Below are positions 25,740 to 32,834 of a stretch of 64,000 nucleotides of DNA, piece after piece. Both the position numbers and the translations under genes were made by a program. How positions within the stretch are numbered: the first letter of the stretch is position 1; each line of letters begins with the position of its first letter. The stretch covers positions 548,501-612,500 of the forward strand of contig NC_006270.3 of NCBI RefSeq assembly GCF_000011645.1, given 5' to 3'. This DNA is from Bacillus licheniformis DSM 13 = ATCC 14580. Lineage in GTDB: Bacteria > Bacillota > Bacilli > Bacillales > Bacillaceae. The notes under the pieces were generated by a model. It did no database searches and was not told the DNA's origin. It saw only the letters and a program-made list of their open reading frames with translations.

Positions 25740-25768
25740 ATTATACAATGTCTGTTATTAAGCGGCAA
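25740..25768 (-). promoter_or_regulatory. Sigma-A promoter of the EamA leader-permease unit
   Basis: Minus strand TTGCCG (25768-25763), exact 17-base spacer, TATAAT (25745-25740). The start would be near 25733, leaving a leader of about 155 bases. Confidence 0.7.
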
Positions 25769-26003
25769 ACACCTCTATTTATATAGTGGGAGTTGTTTGA
25801 AGTAAGCCGTGGGATTTTCTTGAAGTGTGTTTTCTTAGACGAAGATAAAATTCAATACGTGACACAGAAGTCATGTTTGTTTTAGTCTGAAAACAGTTCC
25901 CCATTTTGTGACCAAAAAGAACATAAAATGATAAGTATAATGAGTATCTGTGAATGCTTGATATGACAGGCTTTTGTAACTGATGATAAGCTTTCACTTT
26001 ATA

Positions 26004-26098
26004 TTGAGGGCCTAGTGGGGGCAACCCCGTGGAGGTTCAAGTCCTCTCGGCCGCATACCAGAGATACCAAGGGTTTTGACGCCCTTGGTGTTTTTTTA
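26004..26098 (+). repeat. Attachment-site repeat, copy 2 (near-perfect tRNA-Leu 3' half plus terminator)
   Basis: Identical to copy 1 from TTGAGGGCCTAGTGGG onward through the acceptor and terminator, except the variable arm, GGGGGCAACCCC instead of GGGTGAATAACCC. It is not a functional tRNA because the 5' half is absent. It is preceded by TGATAAGCTTTCACTTTA, which also precedes copy 3. Read as the right attachment site of the youngest insertion. Confidence 0.85.
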
Positions 26099-26119
26099 TG
26101 TCTACTTCCCACGAATTAG

Positions 26120-26365
26120 ATTGCACCGGAAATCGAACGATTTAGGGCTGTAATTGAAAAGTACGCCCGTGAGGAAGTTGTTTTTGACCAAGTGAATATT
26201 ATCGACCGATTGCGCCACGCTAACCATCTTTTGCGCCATCCAATATCGTGTAATCCACCACTGAATATCATAAGTTGCACCACCGCTTATAAAAAAGCCG
26301 CCAATCATCATTCAATACGAGGTTGGTGGCTTCTTAAAATAGGAATTCAGCAATCTCTGGCTTAA
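26120..26365 (+). pseudogene. Decayed coding fragment, unidentified
   Basis: An 81-codon frame with no plausible start, opening directly after a stop. Its first half reads like real protein (IAPEIERFRAVIEKYAREEV, VVFDQVNIIDRLRHANHLLR). The second half loses protein character and covers a minus-strand terminator. I do not recognise the family. It may be a remnant of an element that integrated at the tRNA. Confidence 0.3.
26291..26331 (-). terminator. Minus-strand terminator of the XRE/membrane-protein pair
   Basis: AGCCACCAA/TTGGCGGCT hairpin (minus strand), followed by T6 at 26296-26291. Confidence 0.6.
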
Positions 26366-26436
26366 GGGGGGTGATTATCATTAGTCTGTAAGGAGGTATT
26401 GTCTAATCCTCCGCCCATGGCTGAGAATCACTCCCC
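26365..26436. repeat. Long imperfect inverted repeat with inner hairpin
   Basis: Outer arms GGGGTGATTATCA and TGAGAATCACTCCCC enclose an inner GGAGG/CCTCC hairpin, making a two-tier structure of about 70 bases. No ORF of note. It lies just downstream of the minus-strand membrane gene and may be a stable 3' structure. Confidence 0.4.
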
Positions 26437-26444
26437 GGCCTTTC

Positions 26445-26795
26445 TTATGAAAAATCCTTTTTATATTGGACGGATAGGTAAATCCCAGCAGCTAAAAATG
26501 CCAGCGCATATTTGTACAAGAAAAAGATGGTCCACATATCATCTTTAGGAAAAATCATGTCACATAGAATAATGACCAACAGCATATAGGAACTACTTTT
26601 CAAATAGATTTTATTTGTCCGTTCGTCGTCTTTTCCAAGCTTTTTATAAAATACATAGACCAAAATCCCGCTACCATAAACCAATAAAAAACCAACAACG
26701 ATGAGAATATTCCAATTTCCCGGAGATTGTTCAGCCCAGGACCTTAAAGGGGAAAAAATTGTGTTATGGATACCTGAGAAAAACTTACTTATCAT
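26445..26795 (-). CDS. Small membrane protein paired with XRE regulator
   Basis: A 116-residue protein with three or four hydrophobic segments (WNILIVVGFLLVYGSGILVY, SYMLLVIILCDMIF, YALAFLAAGIYLSV). I start it at ATG 26795, with AAAGGAA nine bases upstream; ATG 26804 is too close. It overlaps the upstream XRE gene by 11 bases, so the two are coupled. Pairs of a small XRE regulator and a DUF2178/3796-like membrane protein are common in Bacillus, often with the membrane partner controlling the regulator. Function unknown. Confidence 0.72.
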   Translation of the reverse strand: MISKFFSGIHNTIFSPLRSWAEQSPGNWNILIVVGFLLVYGSGILVYVFYKKLGKDDERTNKIYLKSSSYMLLVIILCDMIFPKDDMWTIFFLYKYALAFLAAGIYLSVQYKKDFS

Positions 26796-27024
26796 TTTGA
26801 TCATTTCCTTTCACATAAGTAAAAATTTCGTTTACATCAACATTAAAAAATTCAGCAATTCGAAAAGCCAACAGCAGAGTCGGAACATAATTTCCTTTTT
26901 CCATTACGAAAATGGTTTGTTTGGAAACCCCGACTTTCTCCGCTAATTCTTGCTGAGACATTCTGGCAAGTACACGATATTCATAAACCTTATTTGATAT
27001 CGAATCACCAAAGTCTTTCTTCAC
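26785..27024 (-). CDS. XRE-family transcriptional regulator, compact type
   Basis: A 79-residue protein that is almost only a helix-turn-helix domain: RVLARMSQQELAEKVGVSKQ, then TIFVMEKGNYVPTLLLAFRIAEFF. GTG 27024 is preferred, six bases after AAGAGGTG; ATG 27030 would be too close. A palindrome in its own promoter region suggests autoregulation. It lies between att copies 2 and 3. Confidence 0.83.
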   Translation of the reverse strand: MKKDFGDSISNKVYEYRVLARMSQQELAEKVGVSKQTIFVMEKGNYVPTLLLAFRIAEFFNVDVNEIFTYVKGNDQNDK

Positions 27025-27056
27025 GACCATCACCTCTTGAATCAAATTATAAACTT

Positions 27057-27071
27057 ACTTTTTACAAAAGT
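27057..27071. promoter_or_regulatory. Candidate XRE operator
   Basis: ACTTTTTACAAAAGT, arms ACTTTT/AAAAGT, next to a minus-strand TATAAT (27051-27046). It is flanked by further AGTAAA repeats. Confidence 0.5.
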
Positions 27072-27152
27072 AAAGTAAACTTATACAAAAGGATAAAATA
27101 ATTTTATTTTTGTTTAGGTTACTTTGATATAACAAGAGCCAAATTGCAGAAA

Positions 27153-27184
27153 GAACCTGACGAAATTCTTGTTCCGTCAGGTTC
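27153..27184. terminator. Perfect 10-bp hairpin between cassettes
   Basis: GAACCTGACG/CGTCAGGTTC with a 12-base loop, followed on the plus strand by ACATTTTG. No gene ends here now, so it may be the terminator of a lost gene. Confidence 0.45.
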
Positions 27185-27302
27185 ACATTTTGCTCTGGTG
27201 TAATTCATGGTTTTTAATGGGGCATTTTATGGTTTTCGGTGGGGCAAAGACCGGTAAGAATGGTGCGGTCGGGTGATAATATTCACTAGAAAATCAACTT
27301 TG

Positions 27303-27415
27303 ATAAGCTTTACTGAAAAGCTTACTCCATAATTAATAAAAAACAATCAAATTTTGTGTAATCGATTAAATAGATGCAATGAAAATAAGCTTTCATAAAC
27401 CATGATAAGCTTTCA
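27303..27415 (+). repeat. Repeated TAAGCTTT motifs beside att copy 3
   Basis: ATAAGCTTT occurs at 27303, 27385 and 27405, the last two as ATAAGCTTTCA exactly 20 bases apart; the same motif lies before copy 2 at about 25987. Spacing and position are what arm-type integrase or excisionase sites look like. Confidence 0.4.
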
Positions 27416-27419
27416 CTTT

Positions 27420-27508
27420 ATTGAGGGCCACCCCCGTGGGAGGTTCAGGTCTCTCGGTTTAACACCAAATAATACCAAAGTTTTAATTGCCTTTGGTATT
27501 ATTTTTTT
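27420..27508 (+). repeat. Attachment-site repeat, copy 3 (degenerate)
   Basis: TTGAGGGCC, then a deletion, CCCCCGTGGGAGGTTC, TCTCGG and the terminator AATACCAAAG/CTTTGGTATT with its T run. It is clearly derived from the tRNA-Leu 3' half but missing about ten bases and altered at many positions. Confidence 0.7.
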
Positions 27509-27661
27509 GCGGAAAATCGGCAAAAAATGTACAGCATTGTCCAAGTCTGCAAGTATATTTGGCACTAAAAAAGTGCTGACCTCTGCACAAAACCGTTGTG
27601 CGAGTCTGCACTTTTATTCTCAAGATACACTGCCTATTATCATCGATTATGGGAAGTTTAT

Positions 27662-28690
27662 TTAATCCGTTCTTAGTTGCGCTGATACTTGGCTTTTAGA
27701 AGCTTTTTTTAAGTGGCTAAAACCAACAAATTTTTTGCTTTCTTCATCCCATAGTCGGAACTTTAACGACTTAAGACTTGTTGCCAGTGTAATGGTTGGA
27801 ACGTTTTGCAATGGTTCAATGTTGTTATGCACTTCTTCAAGCTTATAGTTTGGGACTCTCGGGCTTAAATGATGAACATGATGGAAACCGATATTGCCTG
27901 TTAGCCATTGCATGACTTTTGGAAGCTTATAAAAAGAGCTTCCTTCAACTGCTGCTTTTACATATTCCCAATGCTCATCTTCTTCAAAATAAGAATCCTC
28001 AAACGTATGCTGAATATAAAACATCCAAATTCCGAGAGATCCCGATATCATAAAAATTGGCGCCTGAACCAGCAGGAAGTTTTGCCAGCCAATAGCCCAG
28101 CATAAAAGTGCTGTCAAAGCGGCGATTCCCAAGTTCGTTACATACGTATTCATCCGTTCTTTGCGTTTTGCCCCTTTACGATTAAAACGATTGGTAATCC
28201 CGAAGACGTAAATCGGCCCAATCATAAACATAACAAACGGATTTCTGTATAAACGGTACATTATTTTTGTCTTAGTTGAGGCTTCCTTATATTCTTCAAC
28301 GGTCAGCAACCAAATATCGCCTGTACCTCGTTTGTCCAGGTTGCTGCTTGTCGCATGGTGGATAGAATGGTCGCGTCCCCAATGATCAAAAGGATGCAAA
28401 GTTAGAATTCCTGTGATTGTTCCAAGGATTCGATTCGCCTTTTTGTTCTTAAAAAAGGAATAGTGGCAGCAATCATGAAAGATGATGAAGGTTCTCACTA
28501 AAAAACCTGCCGCAACGATAGAAATCGCTAATGTAAGGAAATAAGAAATCGACAAGCTCTTATATGCTAAACACCATAACAGGAAAAATGGTATCAATGT
28601 GTTAATGATTTGGTAAATGCTTTTTTGTAAATCGGACTTTTCATAAGGTGTAACTAGTTTTCTCAAAGTCTTTAGATTTTGGTCATTCAT
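27662..28690 (-). CDS. Membrane fatty acid desaturase, Des-like
   Basis: A 342-residue acyl-lipid desaturase closely similar to B. subtilis Des (delta-5). The three di-iron histidine boxes are HDCCHYSF, HSIHHATSSN and HHVHHLSP. Four membrane helices are visible. It inserts double bonds into membrane lipid chains in the cold. The B. subtilis gene is controlled by the thermosensor pair DesK-DesR; no such genes are adjacent here, so control is either in trans or different. cspC, another cold-linked gene, lies upstream on the other strand. GGGG lies about 13 bases before the ATG. Confidence 0.9.
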   Translation of the reverse strand: MNDQNLKTLRKLVTPYEKSDLQKSIYQIINTLIPFFLLWCLAYKSLSISYFLTLAISIVAAGFLVRTFIIFHDCCHYSFFKNKKANRILGTITGILTLHPFDHWGRDHSIHHATSSNLDKRGTGDIWLLTVEEYKEASTKTKIMYRLYRNPFVMFMIGPIYVFGITNRFNRKGAKRKERMNTYVTNLGIAALTALLCWAIGWQNFLLVQAPIFMISGSLGIWMFYIQHTFEDSYFEEDEHWEYVKAAVEGSSFYKLPKVMQWLTGNIGFHHVHHLSPRVPNYKLEEVHNNIEPLQNVPTITLATSLKSLKFRLWDEESKKFVGFSHLKKASKSQVSAQLRTD

Positions 28691-29140
28691 TTTTAAAAGT
28701 TTCCCCTTCCCTGATGAGTTTCTAAGTTTACGTTAGTCCAAGCGTCATACATCATATAAGTATCGTTCTTAGCCCTCTTTATTGGAAACTCGAAACTGAT
28801 TTCCAGCTCAATTTTATGAAAATTATACCCGGCTCTTTATCGGGCCAAACTCTCTCCCTGCTTCCCTATGGGAATTGTTTTTTTTTAGACCGTGAACATT
28901 GATTGTTTAACTAACAAACATGATGAACAAGAAACAGCAGAGCTTTTTAAAGAAAATCAATTTTAGCAAAGAAAAAGGTTTGAAGACACTCGTGATTCAT
29001 TTTCACGGTGTTTTCAAACCATAGTTCTTAGCCCTCTAAGATATGTTGTAAATTTTATGCGGAATGATTGACGCCTATCGCTTCTGCACTGATATCCACG
29101 CGTTTAAGAAATAATGCCATGAATAAAACAATAATAGGAA
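28691..29140. other. Long spacer between desaturase and cspC
   Basis: No ORF recognised. It holds a strong hairpin, GGTTTGAA..CGTGA with TCACG..TTCAAACC (28977-29020), a small TTCCC/GGGAA hairpin followed by T-rich sequence near 28865-28890, and a 14-base direct repeat GTTCTTAGCCCTCT at 28765 and 29024. Confidence 0.5.
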
Positions 29141-29169
29141 TTGCAATTATTTCCGTTTCCTGTTATGAT
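29141..29169 (+). promoter_or_regulatory. Sigma-A promoter of cspC
   Basis: TTGCAA (29141-29146), 17-base spacer, extended -10 TGT-TATGAT (hexamer 29164-29169). It gives a 5' leader of about 110 bases, typical of cold-shock mRNAs. Confidence 0.65.
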
Positions 29170-29288
29170 AAAGGAGAATTATTTTTGTTCGGTGTAAAGG
29201 ATAGTATGAATATTGACTTTTCGTCTTGATGATACTTTGGGCAAGGATAGTAATACAATGTGCGGTAACGCACTAGGAGGCAACAAAA

Positions 29289-29492
29289 ATGGAACAAGGT
29301 ACAGTTAAATGGTTTAATGCAGAAAAAGGTTTTGGATTTATCGAACGTGAAAATGGAGACGATGTATTCGTACACTTTTCTGCAATCCAAAGCGACGGAT
29401 TCAAATCATTAGACGAAGGTCAAAAAGTAACATTTGACGTTGAGCAAGGTCCTCGCGGAGCTCAAGCTGCTAACGTTCAAAAAACTGCTTAA
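29289..29492 (+). CDS. cspC: Cold-shock protein CspC
   Basis: A 67-residue single cold-shock domain protein, an RNA chaperone. RNP1 is KGFGFIER, RNP2 is VFVHF, and the sequence matches B. subtilis CspC almost throughout, with one extra C-terminal Thr. AGGAGG lies ten bases before the ATG. In B. subtilis cspC is also not far from the ICEBs1 site. Confidence 0.93.
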   Translation: MEQGTVKWFNAEKGFGFIERENGDDVFVHFSAIQSDGFKSLDEGQKVTFDVEQGPRGAQAANVQKTA

Positions 29493-29510
29493 TTTTCAAT
29501 CGTTTATACA

Positions 29511-29541
29511 AACAGGCTCTCTATGTAGAGCCTGTTTTTTT
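29511..29541 (+). terminator. Terminator of cspC
   Basis: AACAGGCTCT/AGAGCCTGTT hairpin followed by T6. Confidence 0.9.
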
Positions 29542-29747
29542 ATGTTCTCTGTATAATGCTTAATAAGAAAACCTACTCAACGTTCGAGTAGGGAGATGGT
29601 GCAAAGCAATAAAAAGAAGATTTCAAGCTTAAAAGGTTGTTTACAGTATAACATACTGGATTGACAATATGCGGAATGTATATAAATTATTTATTTTTCT
29701 TTTCGAATACAACTACTTCTCATTCTTTCTTTTTGGTTACATCTCCT

Positions 29748-30734
29748 TCATGCAAAGTTCAACAGTATTTTTCCATTCAAACCCGGCTGTTCATAATGCT
29801 TCAAGGCATCATAAAAATCTTCAAAATCATATATTTTTTCTGGGGCATTGATGACCATTCTTCCGCTCTCAACAAGCTTAATCACCTCTGAGAAGCGATT
29901 GCGGTATTCAGAAACAGAATGTCTCTCATTCCAAAGTCTTAAGGCGAATAATTGCGGTGACACATGGTATACATCGTGTAGCTTTCGCCAATCGTTTGGT
30001 ATACCTGACAATAGACCATAACTGACAAACGTCCCTTCAGGTTTTAATGCCCTCGCCAGCAGTTCGCCGCTTTCTCCTCCCACAGAGTCAATTGCATGGT
30101 CAACACCGATGTCGCAACCATCAGAAATCTTTTCATATATAGAACCTTTGGAAGCGTCGATGGCTCTCCATGCCCCGAGTTTTTGAAGTTTTTCTATCTT
30201 GCGGCTGTTTCTTGTCATGACAATTAAACGGAATCCCAGTATTTTGGAAATTTGCGCAAACAAACCTGCAATAGATGTACCTCCGCCATTCATTAAAACA
30301 ATTTCATTCGGCTGAACACGCAATGATTCCGTACAAATTAGCCAGGCTGTTAATGGATTAATATACAGTTGACTGGCGTCGTTATCACTTATTGATGGAG
30401 GAAGTTCTATAGCATAATCAGCTTTTGTGGTTACATATTGTTGCCAAGTTCCCTCTCCTCTTACAGGGAGGACCCTTTTTCCAATCAATGATGGTGATAC
30501 ATCTTTGCCCTGATCTATGACAATCCCCACACCATCATATCCTGCAACAGCCGGCAGCTTAATTCTATGAGAATAGGCTCCTCTAATTGGAAGCAAATCT
30601 GATGGATTAATTGGACTGGCAATCATTTTGACAAGAATTTCATTTGGCTGAAGAGGAAGCTTTTCTCCGGCATGTAGCTGTAATTTTTGAAGCGGATCAC
30701 CGAATTCCTTATATATTAATGAAACATTATTCAT
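29748..30734 (-). CDS. MDR-superfamily NADPH-dependent oxidoreductase, enoyl reductase-like
   Basis: A 328-residue medium-chain reductase without zinc-ligand cysteines. ASPINPSDLLPIRGAY near residue 40 and YINPLTAW near 125 are typical of the ETR/MECR enoyl-thioester reductase and quinone reductase branch. The nucleotide-binding stretch is MNGGGTSIAGLFAQ. It probably reduces an enoyl or quinone substrate with NADPH; the true substrate is unknown. No operon partner is adjacent on the minus strand. Confidence 0.82.
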   Translation of the reverse strand: MNNVSLIYKEFGDPLQKLQLHAGEKLPLQPNEILVKMIASPINPSDLLPIRGAYSHRIKLPAVAGYDGVGIVIDQGKDVSPSLIGKRVLPVRGEGTWQQYVTTKADYAIELPPSISDNDASQLYINPLTAWLICTESLRVQPNEIVLMNGGGTSIAGLFAQISKILGFRLIVMTRNSRKIEKLQKLGAWRAIDASKGSIYEKISDGCDIGVDHAIDSVGGESGELLARALKPEGTFVSYGLLSGIPNDWRKLHDVYHVSPQLFALRLWNERHSVSEYRNRFSEVIKLVESGRMVINAPEKIYDFEDFYDALKHYEQPGLNGKILLNFA

Positions 30735-30854
30735 GATTTGTTATTGGCTCCTTAGGTTAATACTTCTATAAATAAAGTTGCACTTATTTGAGATTATGTC
30801 AATATTGTCTTTCTTTTAATATATTGAAGGGGGGTATGAATAAGGAGGAACAAA

Positions 30855-31073
30855 ATAGGGAAATTCTCAACTAAACTTTTAAAGGCTTGGCTCGCAATCC
30901 CCAGATGGTTCAGAATGTTTACGCTAAGTGCTATCACGATATATATTTTATGGTCATTTTTCTTTAATGGGATAAAAAATATATTTAGGTTAGATACCTC
31001 TACATTAGTTATAAGCTTAATAGCATCCGGAATCATATTGATGATTTTCAATAAAGGTTCTGTGAAAAAGTAG
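30855..31073 (+). CDS. Small membrane protein ORF with a non-standard or frameshifted start
   Basis: A 72-codon frame beginning ATA-GGG-AAA-TTC with AGGAGG (30843-30848) exactly six bases before the ATA, and two hydrophobic segments (FTLSAITIYILWSFFF and TLVISLIASGIILMIF). No ATG, GTG or TTG occurs in frame until codon 26. A second start, ATG 30836, opens a 12-codon frame one base out of phase with it. Either translation begins at ATA or a base has been gained or lost near 30856. It lies convergent with the next gene. Unknown function. Confidence 0.4.
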   Translation: MGKFSTKLLKAWLAIPRWFRMFTLSAITIYILWSFFFNGIKNIFRLDTSTLVISLIASGIILMIFNKGSVKK

Positions 31074-31101
31074 GGAGCGGCATTAAAAACATTCCTTATC
31101 G

Positions 31102-31707
31102 TCATGTACGAGCGTCTGTAAAGCGACCCAACACTTTTCCAGCAAACGGCATAAACAAATGAAGGGCCAGCCCTCCTAAACAAACGGTTAATAAAGTTCC
31201 GATGCCAATCGGTCCTTTTAACATGACGGCCGCTGTCAAGAAGACAAGGTAAATGATGGTTCTCGAAAAAAATATATTGGTTCCTGTTAATTCTTTTATG
31301 ATGAATGTTAGACGGTCAATTGGCATCGAAGCAAAATTTGTGTATAAGTATGTCGCGGTTCCTAATCCTGTAACAACCAAGCCGATCCCAAAACAAACCG
31401 CTTTGCTGTACCATTGTTCTGGTGTCACAAAAAAATGCAGCAAAAAAAGCCACATGTCAATGCCGATACCGGTTATAAACGCTGTTAGCAGCCCCGAAAC
31501 TTCCGGTCTTTGTCTTTTTAAAACCGAATTGCAGCCTATTAATAGCAGAGCAATGATGACTTCCCAACTTCCCACAGTAAGCCCCGCATGTACGGCCAGT
31601 ACCACCAAAAGTGCGTCAAAAGGCGAAGCGCCGAGATCTGATTGAATCGTGAAAGCAATACCAAGGGTTAAGATTAAAATTCCTATTACATAAAAAAGAT
31701 ATTTCAC
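31102..31707 (-). CDS. yyaS: YczE/YyaS/YitT-family membrane protein
   Basis: A 201-residue protein with five or six helices. SDLGASPFDALLVVLAVHAG near the N-terminus and TNFASMPIDRLTFII are marks of the YczE/YyaS family. The length equals B. subtilis YyaS. Function is unknown; YczE affects lipopeptide production in relatives. It is divergent from yybA, and twin operators lie between them, so it is probably a YybA target. Confidence 0.75.
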   Translation of the reverse strand: MKYLFYVIGILILTLGIAFTIQSDLGASPFDALLVVLAVHAGLTVGSWEVIIALLLIGCNSVLKRQRPEVSGLLTAFITGIGIDMWLFLLHFFVTPEQWYSKAVCFGIGLVVTGLGTATYLYTNFASMPIDRLTFIIKELTGTNIFFSRTIIYLVFLTAAVMLKGPIGIGTLLTVCLGGLALHLFMPFAGKVLGRFTDART

Positions 31708-31734
31708 TTTGACTCGACCTCTTTTTGTTTTTTA

Positions 31735-31793
31735 TTGCAAATGCAACAATATTCCGGTATATTTAATGTACGCTAATTATATTGCATTTGCAA
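31735..31793. promoter_or_regulatory. Twin MarR-type operators between yyaS and yybA
   Basis: TTGCAAATGCAA (31735-31746) and its inverted copy TTGCATTTGCAA (31782-31793), each nearly palindromic and about 47 bases apart. Each sits near one of the divergent starts, consistent with repression of both genes. Confidence 0.65.
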
Positions 31794-31817
31794 CAAAAAG
31801 CTCGAAAGGGGTTTATG

Positions 31818-32270
31818 ATGAAGGATATTCTGCGTGAAATTGGAATGATTGCCCGAGCATTGGATTCTATAAGCAATATCGAATTTAAAGAACATGACCT
31901 GACAAAAGGGCAATATTTGTACCTTGTCCGAATATGCGAAAACCCGGGAATCATTCAGGAGAAGCTGGCTGAGATGATTAAAGTAGACAGGACCACCGCA
32001 GCCCGTGCAATAAAAAAACTTGAAATGAAGGGCTTTATTGAACGGAGAGATGATGAACATAACAAAAAAATAAAAAAACTTTTTCCGACGGAAAAGGGAA
32101 ATGAGGTATTTCCTTTTATAAAAAGAGAAAATGACCATTCGAATCGTGTGGCATTAGAGGGATTTTCCGAGGGGGAAGCGGAGATCATCTTCAATCTTCT
32201 TCAAAGAGTAAGAAAAAATGTAGAAAAGGACTGGGAATTCGTGAAAAAGGGGAACAAGAGAAATTATTGA
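31818..32270 (+). CDS. yybA: MarR-family regulator YybA
   Basis: A 150-residue winged-helix regulator. The recognition helix region is MIKVDRTTAARAIKKLEMKG, and the wing has RRDDEHNKKIKKLFPTEKG. It matches my memory of B. subtilis YybA over most of its length. ATG 31818 is six bases after AAAGGGG. paiA and paiB follow in the same direction, suggesting a regulator-led operon. Confidence 0.85.
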   Translation: MKDILREIGMIARALDSISNIEFKEHDLTKGQYLYLVRICENPGIIQEKLAEMIKVDRTTAARAIKKLEMKGFIERRDDEHNKKIKKLFPTEKGNEVFPFIKRENDHSNRVALEGFSEGEAEIIFNLLQRVRKNVEKDWEFVKKGNKRNY

Positions 32271-32294
32271 CACGTAAAGGAGCGGCAGATTGAA

Positions 32295-32813
32295 ATGACA
32301 GTAAATATAAAAAGGTGTACCCTTGAAGACTTACACAAGCTTCAGGAAATTGGTTATGAAACATTTAATGAGACATTTAAGCATCAGAATTCGCCAGAAA
32401 ATATGAAAGCCTACTTGGACAAGGCATTTAACTTAAAACAATTAGAAAAAGAATTATCCAATAGCTCTTCGCAATTCTTTTTTGTTTATTTTAACAACGA
32501 AATCGCTGGATATTTAAAGGTCAACACCGATGAGGCCCAGTCTGAAAAAATGGGTGATGAATCACTTGAAATCGAGAGAATTTATATCAAGAACAACTTT
32601 CAAAAACACGGCCTGGGCAAATATCTGTTCAATAAAGCTGTGGAAATTGCAAAGGAACTGAATAAAAAGAAAATCTGGCTGGGCGTATGGGAAAAAAACG
32701 AAAATGCGATTGCTTTTTATAAGAAAATGGGGTTTGTACAAACCGGCGCCCACTCTTTTTATATGGGAGATGAAGAGCAAACGGACTTTATCATGGCCAA
32801 AACAATCCTATAA
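32295..32813 (+). CDS. paiA: Spermidine/spermine N-acetyltransferase PaiA
   Basis: A 172-residue GNAT enzyme that acetylates polyamines with acetyl-CoA. The acetyl-CoA loop is NNFQKHGLGKYLFNKA, and the C-terminal part has GVWEKNENAIAFYKKMGFV. It is very close to B. subtilis PaiA as I recall it. In B. subtilis the pai genes also affect protease and sporulation gene expression. It follows yybA by 24 bases and paiB by 21 bases after. Confidence 0.88.
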   Translation: MTVNIKRCTLEDLHKLQEIGYETFNETFKHQNSPENMKAYLDKAFNLKQLEKELSNSSSQFFFVYFNNEIAGYLKVNTDEAQSEKMGDESLEIERIYIKNNFQKHGLGKYLFNKAVEIAKELNKKKIWLGVWEKNENAIAFYKKMGFVQTGAHSFYMGDEEQTDFIMAKTIL

Positions 32814-32834
32814 CTTTTTAAAAGGAGGATGACG

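Noticed and set aside
27402..27665. An 87-codon ORF over att copy 3
   Set aside because: It reads through the tRNA remnant and its terminator; composition is non-coding.
30794..31183. A 129-codon minus-strand ORF overlapping the yyaS 3' end
   Set aside because: Out of frame with yyaS, antisense to a better small ORF, and without a binding site.
31102..31707. Reading yyaS as part of the paiAB operon
   Set aside because: It is on the opposite strand and shares only the divergent operator region with yybA.
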